64,000 nt of DNA from Candidatus Dechloromonas phosphorivorans (GTDB lineage Bacteria; Pseudomonadota; Gammaproteobacteria; Burkholderiales; Rhodocyclaceae). Each line of letters opens with the position of its first letter. Positions within the stretch are counted from its first letter, which is position 1. The notes beneath the pieces were generated by a model that saw nothing but the letters and a program-made list of their open reading frames with translations, did no database searches and was not told the origin of the DNA. A program made the translations under genes and the position numbers. Shown one piece after another: positions 24,304-32,796 of this stretch. The stretch is taken from assembly GCA_016714975.1 (NCBI GenBank), contig JADKBR010000016.1, forward strand, positions 1-64,000. The letters are read 5' to 3'.

Positions 24304-25140
24304 ATGCGCGATCTGCACAACCTCCGCAACCTAACCGAACCGACGACAAAGACGCCCCCTAGAGCGCTGGGCAAGGTGCTTGCCGTGACCAGCGGCAAGG
24401 GCGGTGTCGGCAAGACGTTCGTATCGGCCAATCTTGCCGCCACCCTTGCCAAGCTGGGTCACCGTGTGCTGGTTCTCGATGCCGATCTCGGTCTGGCCAA
24501 TCTGGATGTGGTGCTCAATCTCTATCCAAAAGTCACCTTGCACGACGTCTTTACCGGGAAGGCAGCGCTCGAACAAGCGATAGTCCAGGCGCCGGCTGGT
24601 TTCTCCGTGCTGTTGGCGGGTTCCGGGATGGTCGAGTATTCGCGTCTGGCGCCCGAAGTGCGAGAGCAACTGTTCCGCATCCTGAAGGGGTTGGTGTTGC
24701 GCTATGACATCGTTATCCTTGACACCGGGGCGGGCATCTCGGACGTGGTATTGTTTGCCGTGTCGCTTGCTTCCGAAGTGTTGATGGTGGCGACGCCCGA
24801 ACCCACCTCGCTGACTGATGCCTATGCCACCATCAAGGTGCTGATCGGGCAGCAGAAAAGACAGAGAATCGGGATCGTGGCTAATCAGGTTGCGAAGTTG
24901 GGCGATGGGCGCGCCATTACGGCGCAACTGCAGCAGGTGCTCGACCGCTTTGTCGCCACTGACCCGGCGCACCCGTTTCGACTGGTTCACATGGGCGATA
25001 TTCCGGCGGATCAGTCTGTCCGCCAGTCGGTGATGCAGCGGCGCTTGCTGATGCAAGCCACCCCCGGCTGCCCGGCGGCGCTTGCCATGTCGCAATTGGC
25101 ACTGAAGATCGAGGGGGTCCTCGTTCCGAACGCAAGATAG
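24304..25140 (+). CDS. MinD/ParA-family ATPase, FlhG (FleN)-like
   Basis: 278 residues with a deviant Walker A GKGGVGKTFVSANLA, LDADLGLANLDVVL, and ILDTGAGISD, all typical of FlhG/FleN, the ATPase controlling flagellar number, or of related MinD proteins. A C-terminal hydrophobic or amphipathic end (MSQLALKIEGVL) may touch the membrane. No flagellar genes lie nearby. It follows a diguanylate cyclase gene, so a role in surface or motility decisions is plausible. The precise partner is unknown. Confidence 0.82.
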   Translation: MRDLHNLRNLTEPTTKTPPRALGKVLAVTSGKGGVGKTFVSANLAATLAKLGHRVLVLDADLGLANLDVVLNLYPKVTLHDVFTGKAALEQAIVQAPAGFSVLLAGSGMVEYSRLAPEVREQLFRILKGLVLRYDIVILDTGAGISDVVLFAVSLASEVLMVATPEPTSLTDAYATIKVLIGQQKRQRIGIVANQVAKLGDGRAITAQLQQVLDRFVATDPAHPFRLVHMGDIPADQSVRQSVMQRRLLMQATPGCPAALAMSQLALKIEGVLVPNAR

Positions 25141-25151
25141 GGGTAGGGCAA

Positions 25152-25184
25152 GCTGGGCGCTGACCACGGTGGTCAGTGCCCAGC
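25152..25184 (+). terminator. Large hairpin after the FlhG/MinD-like gene
   Basis: GCTGGGC-G-CTGACCA, a three-base loop CGG, then TGGTCAG-T-GCCCAGC forms two stacked 7-bp stems. A TTTT follows a few bases later. It lies just downstream of the stop at 25140 and could terminate transcription, although the T run is short and offset. Confidence 0.45.
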
Positions 25185-25239
25185 CTGGAAGATTTTCCCG
25201 TCCCGAGAGCGGTCCCGCCACAGGCTCCTTCGCCGGCGT

Positions 25240-25275
25240 GCTGCGGTCGACCGTCAAAAGCAAGCAGAAATGAAA
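25240..25275 (+). repeat. Dispersed GGTCGAC repeat, copy A
   Basis: GCTGCGGTCGACC followed by an A-rich stretch (TCAAAAGC, CAGAAATG). It lies in the gap between the FlhG-like gene and the rlmA-like gene. One of seven related intergenic copies in this window. Confidence 0.6.
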
Positions 25276-25294
25276 TTACGGTCTGGGCAGGCGT

Positions 25295-26143
25295 TCAGGC
25301 GGCATCGCGCGCGAAACGCGCGAGGCGGACATCGACGGTCAGCGTCAGCGCGCTGAGCGCCGCGGCTCTGGCGCGTCCCTCGGCGCTGGCGCGATAGAGG
25401 TGCGGGGTCATGGTCAGCAGGTCGGCGATTTGCTCGGCGCCCGCAAGCGTGCAGGAAAAGCCGAGCGTTTCCGTGCTGAGCCGCCGGAAACCGGCCGGGG
25501 TCGGCGCCTCGGTGGTGCGCCCTGGCTTCAGCCTGGGGTAGATGATTTCGCGCAGTTCCCGCAGGTGGCCCGGCCCGGCATCGACCTGCACGAGTTCGCC
25601 GCCCGCCTTGAGCACGCGCGCGAACTCGGCATGGACCGGGAAGCCGAACATGCACAGGACGCGGTCCAGCGTTCCCGTCAGCACCGGCAGGTTGGCGTTG
25701 CTGCCGACCACCCAGTTCGGTCGCCTGTCCTGTTTCGCTGCAACGAGCACGGCCCACTTGGAAATGTCCAGCCCGAGGATGGCCAGGCTTTGCCCGGCGC
25801 CTGTCGCAGCGGCCAGCCGGCGCAGGTAATAGCCCTCGCCACAGCCGGCGTCGAGGCAACTGGCGCTGGCGTCGGTCGGCAGGCCGGCCAGCAGCGCGCG
25901 GGCGACGGCGTCGGCGATCGACTCATAATGGCCGGCCGCCAGAAAGCGCCGGCGGGCGGCAACCATCTCCTTGCTGTCACCCGGATCGAGCGAGCGCTTT
26001 CGCTGCACCGGCAGCAGGTTTGTGTACCCGTGAGCTGCCACGTCGAAGCTGTGGCCGGCAGGGCAGCGCCATGTCGAACCCGTGCACACCAGAGGCGCGC
26101 GGTCGAGCGGGCAGGCCAGCGCCGGGAAGGGGGTGATGTTCAG
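25295..26143 (-). CDS. rlmA: rRNA guanine N1-methyltransferase, RlmA-like
   Basis: About 282 residues. The N-terminal zinc-binding element CPLDRAPLVC...CPAGHSFD leads to HGYTNLLPVQ and then a Rossmann SAM-binding core with LDAGCGEGYYLRRL and LGLDISKWAV. RlmA methylates G745 of 23S rRNA; the family also includes TlrB-type tylosin resistance methyltransferases. The conserved N-terminus begins only after a non-ATG codon. The likely start is CTG at 26143-26141, whose bases overlap the TGA of the DUF1622 gene in a CTGA arrangement like the common ATGA. No ATG or GTG fits. Confidence 0.78.
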   Translation of the reverse strand: MNITPFPALACPLDRAPLVCTGSTWRCPAGHSFDVAAHGYTNLLPVQRKRSLDPGDSKEMVAARRRFLAAGHYESIADAVARALLAGLPTDASASCLDAGCGEGYYLRRLAAATGAGQSLAILGLDISKWAVLVAAKQDRRPNWVVGSNANLPVLTGTLDRVLCMFGFPVHAEFARVLKAGGELVQVDAGPGHLRELREIIYPRLKPGRTTEAPTPAGFRRLSTETLGFSCTLAGAEQIADLLTMTPHLYRASAEGRARAAALSALTLTVDVRLARFARDAA

Positions 26144-26547
26144 AAGCGGTCGCCCCTGGCTTCCGCTTGCCCGCCCGAGTCTGTCGCGGCCGCCGCCGCA
26201 GCGGGTTCGGGCCGCACCTGCCACGGCCAGCGACCGGTGATTTCCAGTTCGAGGGTGAAGCTGAGGAAGGTGCGGACGAGGACGATCAGCCCGAGAACGC
26301 CGACGCTGCTGAAGCTGGGGTCGACCGCCACGGTGTTGATGATGTCGGCCGCGACGAGGAACTCGAGGCCGAGGAGGATGGCGCGCGCCAGCGTCTGGCG
26401 ATACCACTCGTAGAGGTGGCTGCTGGCCATTCCGCGCGTCGCGCGGGCGAGAGCGACGAGCGAGGCGAGCAGCGTCCCGACGGCCATGACGAAGATGCCC
26501 GCAAGCTCCAGGCCGGCGGTAGTCCAGTGGATGATCGTCTCGAACAT
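26140..26547 (-). CDS. DUF1622 inner-membrane protein
   Basis: 135 residues with three membrane helices: TTAGLELAGIFVMAVGTLLASLVAL, a middle segment ILLGLEFLVAADIINTVAV, and VGVLGLIVLVRTFLSFTLELEI. The pattern with EITGRWPW after the last helix is characteristic of DUF1622. Function unknown. It overlaps the rlmA-like gene by four bases and follows the PsiE-like gene on the same strand. Confidence 0.85.
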   Translation of the reverse strand: MFETIIHWTTAGLELAGIFVMAVGTLLASLVALARATRGMASSHLYEWYRQTLARAILLGLEFLVAADIINTVAVDPSFSSVGVLGLIVLVRTFLSFTLELEITGRWPWQVRPEPAAAAAATDSGGQAEARGDRF

Positions 26548-26637
26548 GGGTTTTCCTCGGGGGCAAAGTTGTTGATCAACCGGGAGAGAAGGGGGCTGCG
26601 GAGCGGTTTGCGCGGATCCGGTCGGACAGCGGCCGGG

Positions 26638-27024
26638 TCAGGGTGGCGACTTTTCTGGCGCGGGGCGCAGAAAATAGTAGCGGGCGGCCAGCAGCGCGAC
26701 GAACGCCAGCGCACACAGGAAAATATCGAAAGCGTCGACATCGGGCTTGAGCGTCTTGCGGGCGACCACGAAGGCGAGCAGTTCGAGGATTGCTCCCAGG
26801 TCGTGCGTAAGAAGGGTGCGCGCGAGCTCGACGCCGATGACCATGAGCAGGACACGGTACATCAAGTCGTAAAAGGTTTCCGAACTGCGCCAGTCCATGC
26901 TCAGCAGCTCGGCTGCGCTCGCAAAGCCATAGGCAATGATTCCCGCAACGATGGCAACGGCGAGAATGCGCTCCAGCCATTTGGCGGATACCTTGGTCAA
27001 TCGGATCAGTGGTTCAGGATTCAT
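26638..27024 (-). CDS. PsiE-like (phosphate-starvation-inducible) membrane protein
   Basis: 128 residues, four predicted helices: ILAVAIVAGIIAYGFASAAELL, a helix around FYDLMYRVLLMVIGVELARTL, ILELLAFVVARK, and FLCALAFVALLAARYYFL. The order and the VGVELARTL/ARKTL motifs fit the PsiE family. Its biochemical role is unknown; the E. coli member responds to phosphate starvation. The ATG at 27024 is preferred over an ATG at 27057. It heads a same-strand group with DUF1622 and rlmA. Confidence 0.78.
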   Translation of the reverse strand: MNPEPLIRLTKVSAKWLERILAVAIVAGIIAYGFASAAELLSMDWRSSETFYDLMYRVLLMVIGVELARTLLTHDLGAILELLAFVVARKTLKPDVDAFDIFLCALAFVALLAARYYFLRPAPEKSPP

Positions 27025-27277
27025 GGGGACGCCCTTTCGGTGCGGGCCGTTCGGCAATTGGCAAGATGCGCGGGCTGCGGTGCCCAGCGTTCAAGGTCAG
27101 AGGCGCTGCGCGGCAGCGTCCGCGTAAAATACAGAGTTAAGCCATTGATTTTCATTCAAATCGATCCTGACCCCTTTGATGGTGCTTTGATGGTGCGTCC
27201 CCTTCGGTCGACGGCCGCCATTCCCCGAATCAGCATGCCACAATGCGCGGCGGTCCGGGTCGCCCCGCGCTCACCGA

Positions 27278-28216
27278 TCAGTCCGCAATCCGTAGTTGGT
27301 CGGGTTGCAGGATCAGATAGCGCGCACAGCGAGCCTCATCCCGGCTGCCGTCGTCGCTGACGATGATGATGCACTGCCGGCCATCGATGACCGCCGGGCT
27401 CACCCCCTCGGCATGCTCGAAACCGGGCAGGCCGGCAACGCTGACCCGGCGCGGGCGATCATCGCTGCCACCGGGCCAGAACCAGAGCTGGAATTCAACC
27501 TGTTCGCGGGCAACGGGACCGGCAATGACCAGATAGCCGGCAAGAGACGGCACCCAGGACATGCCGCGAATGCCGTTGCCGCCGAGATCGAGTGTCGTCA
27601 AAGTAGCGCCCATCCGGGGCCGCTCATCGCCATCGAAGATGGCGCCGGGATTCCCGATGCTGGCGACGATCGCCCGCCCGTCGAGCAGCGGACTGCGAAA
27701 TCCGATCAGCAGGCGGCTCTGGTCGGCGCTCATTTCCAGCGCCTCGATGTTCAGCCCGCCTTCGCTCTTGACCTGGCGTATCCCGGCGGAGGCGGCCAGT
27801 TCCGGGTGCGCGGCGACGAGGTCGCGCTTCAGGCTACCGACCACCCTGGGATCGACGACGCTGTCGCCTTCGATGCGGAAGCGCACCAGTATTTCCCGCG
27901 ATTTCCGCTCGTTGCCATTGCTGTCGCGGGAATGCGAGGTGATGGCGTAGATGTTGCCCGCTCGATCGACAGTGACGCCCTCGAGGTCGTCAAGTTTCCA
28001 GAAGTCGTCATGAAGCCACGACCAGAACGGAGCATTCAGGGCCTCGTGACTGACTTGCCCGCCACTGATATGCAGAAGACCCAGCGCATGTGTCTCTTCG
28101 TCCTCGACAACGAGAAAGCGGCCGTCGGCGAGCTGCTGGATGCCGGACGGCTCGTAGACCCCGGTCAGGGGTTGAAAGACCGGGAGGTCATTCGGCGGCA
28201 TTTCAGCGGTCTCCAA
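27278..28216 (-). CDS. DUF3616 beta-propeller-like protein
   Basis: 312 residues, apparently cytoplasmic, made of repeated beta segments: PSGIQQLADGRFLVVEDEE, LDDLEGVTVDRAGNIYAITSHS, GGLNIEALEMSADQSRLLIGFRSP, IRGMSWVPSLAGYLVIAGPV and HAEGVSPAVIDGRQCIIIVSDDGS. This is the DUF3616 pattern, and it resembles phytase-like or SdiA-regulated propellers. No signal peptide is seen. Enzymatic activity is unknown. Confidence 0.75.
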   Translation of the reverse strand: METAEMPPNDLPVFQPLTGVYEPSGIQQLADGRFLVVEDEETHALGLLHISGGQVSHEALNAPFWSWLHDDFWKLDDLEGVTVDRAGNIYAITSHSRDSNGNERKSREILVRFRIEGDSVVDPRVVGSLKRDLVAAHPELAASAGIRQVKSEGGLNIEALEMSADQSRLLIGFRSPLLDGRAIVASIGNPGAIFDGDERPRMGATLTTLDLGGNGIRGMSWVPSLAGYLVIAGPVAREQVEFQLWFWPGGSDDRPRRVSVAGLPGFEHAEGVSPAVIDGRQCIIIVSDDGSRDEARCARYLILQPDQLRIAD

Positions 28217-28628
28217 TCAATATCGCCGGCGCCCGCGTCCCTGATTGCCAGGCGAATGGCCAGGAATGTCCGCAGGCCGTGCGCCAGCAGCAGCAAGACG
28301 AGAAGATGCCCAATGGTCGACAAACTTGCCACTTGCGGCGCAGGGCATCCAGGACGCCTGTACGCTCGCTGTGCCCGGCGCGATTCAGCACGCCGATCTG
28401 GCAGCCGCTGTCGTTCACATGAACCTCCCCTTCAAACCATCATATTAGCCGATCAGAACGGGTCAGCCGACCTTGGGTCGGCGCTTTCTGCCGCGCACGA
28501 TCGAGGGTGAGTCCGGGGTGAGGAGAATTGCCCGGCTTACATCCCGAAACATCTCAGTACAAATCTACAGTCGCCGCACAGCCTTGCGACCGCGTTATTC
28601 AGTTCATGAACATCAACGAGGAAACGTC
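28217..28628. other. 412-bp region without a confident gene
   Basis: On the minus strand a GTG-initiated reading frame of about 70 codons (28203-28418) has GGGGAGG just before it and begins VNDSGCQIGVLNRAGHS. In another frame a hydrophobic stretch IGHLLVLLLLAHGLRTFLAI continues to the DUF3616 start. Together they could be one small frameshifted membrane protein, but I see no homology to support this. On the plus strand the 3' end should carry the promoter of the lipoprotein gene at 28629. Confidence 0.4.
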
Positions 28629-28847
28629 ATGTCAAGGCTTCTGAAAATTGCCGCCTCACTCATCGCGCTTTCAACCCTGACCGCGTGCACGGTGATACCA
28701 CCCCAGGTTGCCTACACCGGCCCCAGCATCGGGATCGTGACTGTCGGTCCGGCGCCCTATTACAGGGGTCCTGGCCCGTACTATGCTCCGCCTCCACGCG
28801 GTTACGGCTACGGGTATGGACACGGGTATGGCCATCGCCACTGGTAA
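28629..28847 (+). CDS. Small lipoprotein with a Gly-Tyr-His-rich tail
   Basis: 72 residues. A lipoprotein signal peptide ends in the lipobox LTAC, predicting lipidation at Cys 19 or so. The rest is low-complexity: PYYRGPGPYYAPPPRGYG then alternating Gly-Tyr-Gly-His to the end HRHW. AGGAAA before the ATG supports this start over longer frames. Such short His/Tyr-rich lipoproteins are common and uncharacterised; metal binding by the tail is a guess. Confidence 0.72.
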   Translation: MSRLLKIAASLIALSTLTACTVIPPQVAYTGPSIGIVTVGPAPYYRGPGPYYAPPPRGYGYGYGHGYGHRHW

Positions 28848-29053
28848 TCGCAGCCAGAAGCGGCCTGCACGGTCGTCGGCCTGACGCAGCACGAGCGCGC
28901 CGGGCGGCCGCCCAGCGTCAGGGGGTGGCCTCATCGGCCAAACTGCGCTAGATTCCCCCAGGTGGAGCTACACCAGCTTGGCGAGCCGCTTGCGCCAGCC
29001 GTTGCCGCGCCATGGTTCGATCCCTCTAATTCCTTCTCATACGACCCACCACC

Positions 29054-30919
29054 ATGATCGCCTCCGACCATGACGACCGCTGGCATGACGCCGTCGATCT
29101 GCTCTGTTCCTCCTCCGCCAGCCAGATTCTCGAGGGCATTTCCTTCGCCGATTTCCGCGCCCGCATGGTGGGCATGCTCGGGACCTTGCTGAAGACGACA
29201 ACGATTCCCGACGCAGCGCGCACGCCGGAGTTCCTCAGGCACATGGCAACCGTCGTCGCGCTGGAAATCTGGAACGCGACGCCGATCCCGGAGAACCGCT
29301 TTCGCCCGCGCAAGCAGCCGCGACCGGAGCGCAACGCGCCGTGCCTGTGCGGTTCCGGGCACAAGTTCAAGCAGTGCTGTGGCGCGGTCAACGCTCCGGC
29401 GCTGGGCATTTCCGAGGAACTTATGCTGGCCAAGGTCTTGATGCAGTTTCCCCGCAACCGGCTGGCTGAATTGCCGATTCTCGAACTGCACCCGGATGCG
29501 CTGGCCCTGGTGGCCGACGAGTGGCGGCGGTGCCGCCGGGAGAAAGATGCCATTGCCCTGCTGGAAACCCTGTTCGCACATCTGCCCGAGCTCGACGAAC
29601 GCGCCGAGGGCGCCGCCGACATGCTGCTCGGCACCTACCTCGACACCCACGCGCCGCGCAAGAAACAGAAGTTCATCGAAGCGCTGAAGGCGGCTCCCGA
29701 CAAGACTCTGGCTTCGACCGGCTGGCAGCGCCAGACCACCGTCCTCAGTGACCGCGGCGACTACGCGGGAGCGTGGACGGCGTTTCGCGAGGCGCAGCGC
29801 CTGACGCCGAATGCGCCATCGCTGTCGCATCTGGAAATCCTGGTGCTGGTCTCGGAAGGCCGGCGCGAGGAAGCGCGTGCCCGGGCGGCCTTCTGGTCGG
29901 CCAAACTGGCACGCGACGCGAAATACGACCACCGCGACCTGATCGCCCTGCTGCGCGACATGGCCGATGGCAGCGACGACAGCACGCTCCGCTCGCTGGC
30001 GGCGACGCGCGGCCCGCTGGCGCAACTGGTCGAGGTCATCGAACGCTGGCCGGCGCCGGCCTGCGCCTACAGCCTGGCGGGCGACGTCGAACTGTCTCCG
30101 AACGGGAAGCTCGCGGCTTGCGAAAGTCAGTGGATGGACTTGCGCGACGGTGTGCTAAGCAACGAGAAATGGCTCGACTTTCTGACTCGGGAACCGCTGG
30201 CCGGGCAGTCCTTCCGGGTGCTGAGCGATTGCGTGGAGATCCTGCGCGTGCTGCCGGAAGCCCTGCCCGGCAGCAACGACGCGCTCGCCCGCCGCCTGCT
30301 GGAACGCGGCGAAGCGCTGCGCCGGACAGTGCTCGGCAAATTGCACGCGCTCGACAGGGAACTGGCCTGGGGCTTTCTCGATAACCGGCCGCTGCTGACG
30401 CTGGTTGCCTGTTACGTCGAGGAGTTCGCCGCCGCCGCGCCTGCGGAAACCCTCGATCTGCTGCGCTGGAGCGTCGGTGTGGCTAACCCCAGGGACAACA
30501 CGGGCCTGCGGGAAACCCTGATTCACGCGCTGGTGGCCGGAGGCCTGGCTGACGAAGCGATCGCCGTCGCCGCCCGCTACCCGGACGACTTCGCTTCCAC
30601 CGAATACGCCCGTGTGCTGGCATTCTTCTCGGCCGGCCGCCTGGCCGAGGCGGAAGCGGCGCTGAAGCAGGCTGCCGCCCGCTGGCCCAGGGTCTGGAAA
30701 ACGCTGCACGCCGCCAACCCCAGGGCGCCGCGCATGACCGGGCCGGGCATCACGGTTGGCGGCGCCGACGAGGCCTACGAATATCGCACGCGCCATCTCG
30801 ACCTGTGGCGCTCGACCGGGGCGTTGCGCTGGGGCGCCGGGATCCGGGTCAGCGCTGCGGCCGCCGGCAGAAAAGCCGTCGCCAGGCCCGAAGACGACAA
30901 GAACGGGGATCTCTTCTGA
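29054..30919 (+). CDS. SEC-C metal-binding motif protein with TPR-like repeats
   Basis: 621 residues. After an N-terminal helical region of about 90 residues comes the SEC-C zinc motif PCLCGSGHKFKQCCG. The rest is largely alpha-helical with TPR-like features (DRGDYAGAWTAFREAQRL, EEARARAAFW, DEAIAVAARYPDDFASTEYARVLAFFSAGRLAEAEAALKQAA). SEC-C tails mediate protein contacts in SecA and also occur in unrelated, mostly uncharacterised proteins. No enzyme domain is recognisable. It is well coded and apparently intact. The stop is followed 22 bp later by a dispersed GGTCGAC repeat. Confidence 0.78.
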   Translation: MIASDHDDRWHDAVDLLCSSSASQILEGISFADFRARMVGMLGTLLKTTTIPDAARTPEFLRHMATVVALEIWNATPIPENRFRPRKQPRPERNAPCLCGSGHKFKQCCGAVNAPALGISEELMLAKVLMQFPRNRLAELPILELHPDALALVADEWRRCRREKDAIALLETLFAHLPELDERAEGAADMLLGTYLDTHAPRKKQKFIEALKAAPDKTLASTGWQRQTTVLSDRGDYAGAWTAFREAQRLTPNAPSLSHLEILVLVSEGRREEARARAAFWSAKLARDAKYDHRDLIALLRDMADGSDDSTLRSLAATRGPLAQLVEVIERWPAPACAYSLAGDVELSPNGKLAACESQWMDLRDGVLSNEKWLDFLTREPLAGQSFRVLSDCVEILRVLPEALPGSNDALARRLLERGEALRRTVLGKLHALDRELAWGFLDNRPLLTLVACYVEEFAAAAPAETLDLLRWSVGVANPRDNTGLRETLIHALVAGGLADEAIAVAARYPDDFASTEYARVLAFFSAGRLAEAEAALKQAAARWPRVWKTLHAANPRAPRMTGPGITVGGADEAYEYRTRHLDLWRSTGALRWGAGIRVSAAAAGRKAVARPEDDKNGDLF

Positions 30920-30940
30920 TCCAGTCGCGCAATCCGGTTT

Positions 30941-30983
30941 TGCTGCGGTCGACGAGAAAAAACGGGCGGATTTCGCGGACGTC
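30941..30983 (+). repeat. Dispersed GGTCGAC repeat, copy B
   Basis: TGCTGCGGTCGACGAG followed by AAAAAACGGGCGGATTTCG. It lies 22 bp after the SEC-C gene stop. The A-rich part and the GGGCGGAT element also occur in copy G. Confidence 0.65.
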
Positions 30984-31163
30984 AATGCGCTCGCCTGTCA
31001 TCCGGGGCACGGTCTGCCGGTTTACTCGCATCGGAGAACGTGCTCTTATAGCGCCGCTTTGCGAAGACGATCGCCAAACTGGTTCAATGAGGCCACGAAT
31101 CGTGGCCACGGTTTTCGCGGCGTCGTGTTCATTGCTGTCACATTCCCACTGGAGATCAAAATC

Positions 31164-31493
31164 ATGAAAATCCGCCTGCTCGTCATTTCCGCCTTCCTTG
31201 CCCTGACCGTTTCCGCCTGTGGCGACGATGCCGCCAAGAAAGCCGAAGCCGCCAAGGCCGAAGCCGTCAAGGTCGCCAAGGAGGCCGCGCAGAAGGCCGA
31301 CGAAGCCGCCAAGAAAGCGGGAGCGGCCGTTGGCGCAGCCGCCGACGCGACCAAGGAAGCAGGCAAGGAAGCTGTCGAGGCAACCAAGGAGGCCGGCAAG
31401 GAAATGGTGGTCAAGGCTGCCGACGCGACCAAGGAAGCGGCCGATGCCACCAAGGAAGCTGCCGACAAGACCAAGGCCGCAGTCGGCAAGTAA
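31164..31493 (+). CDS. Alanine/lysine-rich lipoprotein with LEA-like heptad repeats
   Basis: 109 residues. A lipobox TVSAC follows a short hydrophobic signal, so Cys 19 or so should be lipidated. The mature part is almost wholly Ala, Lys, Glu, Asp and Thr, with repeated units such as DATKEAGKEAVEATKEAGKE and ADATKEAADKTKA, resembling LEA or apolipophorin-like amphipathic helices. It could protect membranes or bind PHA or lipid surfaces (speculative). GGAG lies eight to eleven bases before the ATG. A strong terminator follows. Confidence 0.75.
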   Translation: MKIRLLVISAFLALTVSACGDDAAKKAEAAKAEAVKVAKEAAQKADEAAKKAGAAVGAAADATKEAGKEAVEATKEAGKEMVVKAADATKEAADATKEAADKTKAAVGK

Positions 31494-31511
31494 GCAACCG
31501 CCGTTCGCCAG

Positions 31512-31546
31512 GCCGGGCCAGAGGGCAACCTCAGCCCGGCTTTTTT
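31512..31546 (+). terminator. Rho-independent terminator
   Basis: GCCGGGC at 31512-31518 pairs with GCCCGGC at 31534-31540 and is followed directly by six T. It lies 18 bp after the lipoprotein gene stop. Confidence 0.85.
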
Positions 31547-32140
31547 GTTCAGTGCTGTGCCGCAAGGGCTACGGCCGGCAGACCGCGCCGGCACTGCTAA
31601 AGGGGCTAGGCTCGAATTAAGTCCTGATCGGGATTTTCCTGGAAATTTGAGCCCGGCCCCTTTTCTTGCGCGGATGAAGATGTCGCGCTACGGACAGACC
31701 AAGTCGGGTTGCGGCGAGCACTTTGTCAGCTGTGTTCGCCAGCGAACTGAACCCGGTTGTCCCGACCGGAGCGCCGATCAGGCGGCATGGTCGGGAGGTA
31801 GTCCGGACGGATCGTTCACCGACAAGGGCGGACCGGACGCTTCGGCCGAGATGATCCGATTTTTCCATTCGCAACCACGCGCCGGCACCGCGTGAAGGTG
31901 CGTGGAATCCGCGCCTTGTGATTGCCATTGTTCGCTGCCGCTCAGGTGCTATGCGGGGTAGCGAACAGCCGAATATTCTGCGGCGAGTAGGTTCGAGGCA
32001 ATGGCAACAGCTGCGCCTATAGACGACAGACGGCATCCAGCAAAGCGCGCCACCCACGCGAAGGAGAAAACAATGAACCGCCAGAACCACCCGGCAAGCT
32101 TGCCCATGGATCGCTGCGCCGCTTGTGCCAATCGGATATT
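31547..32140. other. About 590 bp without a convincing gene
   Basis: Several overlapping reading frames of 60-155 codons exist on both strands but none has recognisable domains or coding-like composition. A phrase resembling the CCTGACCCC-type repeats of this genome occurs near 31622-31665. A short frame (ATGAACCGCCAGAACCACC at about 32072, 24 codons) precedes the CheB-domain gene and has AAGGAG upstream; it may be a leader peptide or nothing. Confidence 0.45.
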
Positions 32141-32710
32141 GTGGTGAAAAAATTTCCTATCGTCTGCGTCGGTGGTTCAGCCGGTGGACTCGACGCCTAC
32201 ATCCGGCTATTGCAGAACCTTCCGGGCGACATGGGGGTGGCCATCGTCATCGTGAATCACATCACGATCATGCCCACCCAGCTCCATCAAGTGCTGCCGC
32301 GCTTCACGACGATGCCGGTCGATCTGATCACGGAAAACCTGCTGATCGAACCCAACCGCGTCTTCATTATTCCGGCCAATCGGGATCTGCACGTCGATGA
32401 CGAGGAGTTTCATCTCAAGCCAATCTCAAAGCCGCGGGGCTGGCCTGACGTGATCACAGTCTTTCTGCGCTCGCTCTCCGAACATTGGGACGGGAAGCTT
32501 ATTGCTGTCATTGTTTCTGGCTACGATGGTGACGGCGCCGACGCGCTGTGCGAAATCAAGGAAATGGGGGGCATTACATTTGCTCAAAAACCGGCTACCG
32601 CAAAGCAGCCCGACATGCCGGAAAGCGCGATTGCCAGCGGCTGTACCGATTTGGTTTTGTCACCGGAAGATATTGCCCGGGAAATTGTTCGGATCGCTCG
32701 CGCTGAATAA
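32141..32710 (+). CDS. Stand-alone CheB-type methylesterase domain protein
   Basis: About 189 residues; a single CheB C-terminal domain without a receiver. The catalytic Ser is in GGSAGG, the His in IVNHI, and the Asp in SGYDGDGADAL, all as in CheB. Receiver-less CheB proteins occur in alternative chemosensory systems and in CheB/CheR fusions. No che genes or receptors are nearby. Start uncertain: GTG at 32141 or 32144 (then KKFPIVCVGG) is preferred over a TTG at 32123. Confidence 0.8.
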   Translation: MVKKFPIVCVGGSAGGLDAYIRLLQNLPGDMGVAIVIVNHITIMPTQLHQVLPRFTTMPVDLITENLLIEPNRVFIIPANRDLHVDDEEFHLKPISKPRGWPDVITVFLRSLSEHWDGKLIAVIVSGYDGDGADALCEIKEMGGITFAQKPATAKQPDMPESAIASGCTDLVLSPEDIAREIVRIARAE

Positions 32711-32796
32711 CGGAGAAGGTGAATTGCAGGTTTGAAGTATCGTGCCCAAATATCGGCAAGATATTGCACGTTCTAATTTGCACATAGCCGTGGCCG

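Noticed and set aside
27166..27215. Possible eighth GGTCGAC repeat near 27204 and a CTGACCCCTTTG phrase at 27168
   Set aside because: The core is shared (GGTCGACGG) but the A-rich arm is absent; the CTGACCCC phrase fits repeat debris, but the match is too short to annotate.
31091..31107. Palindrome GGCCACGA-A-TCGTGGCC upstream of the LEA-like lipoprotein
   Set aside because: Could be an operator, but a single palindrome of this size without a known regulator is not enough.
31617..32090. 157-codon minus-strand frame in the gap before the CheB gene
   Set aside because: Arg/Ser-rich random-looking composition, no domain, no start signal.
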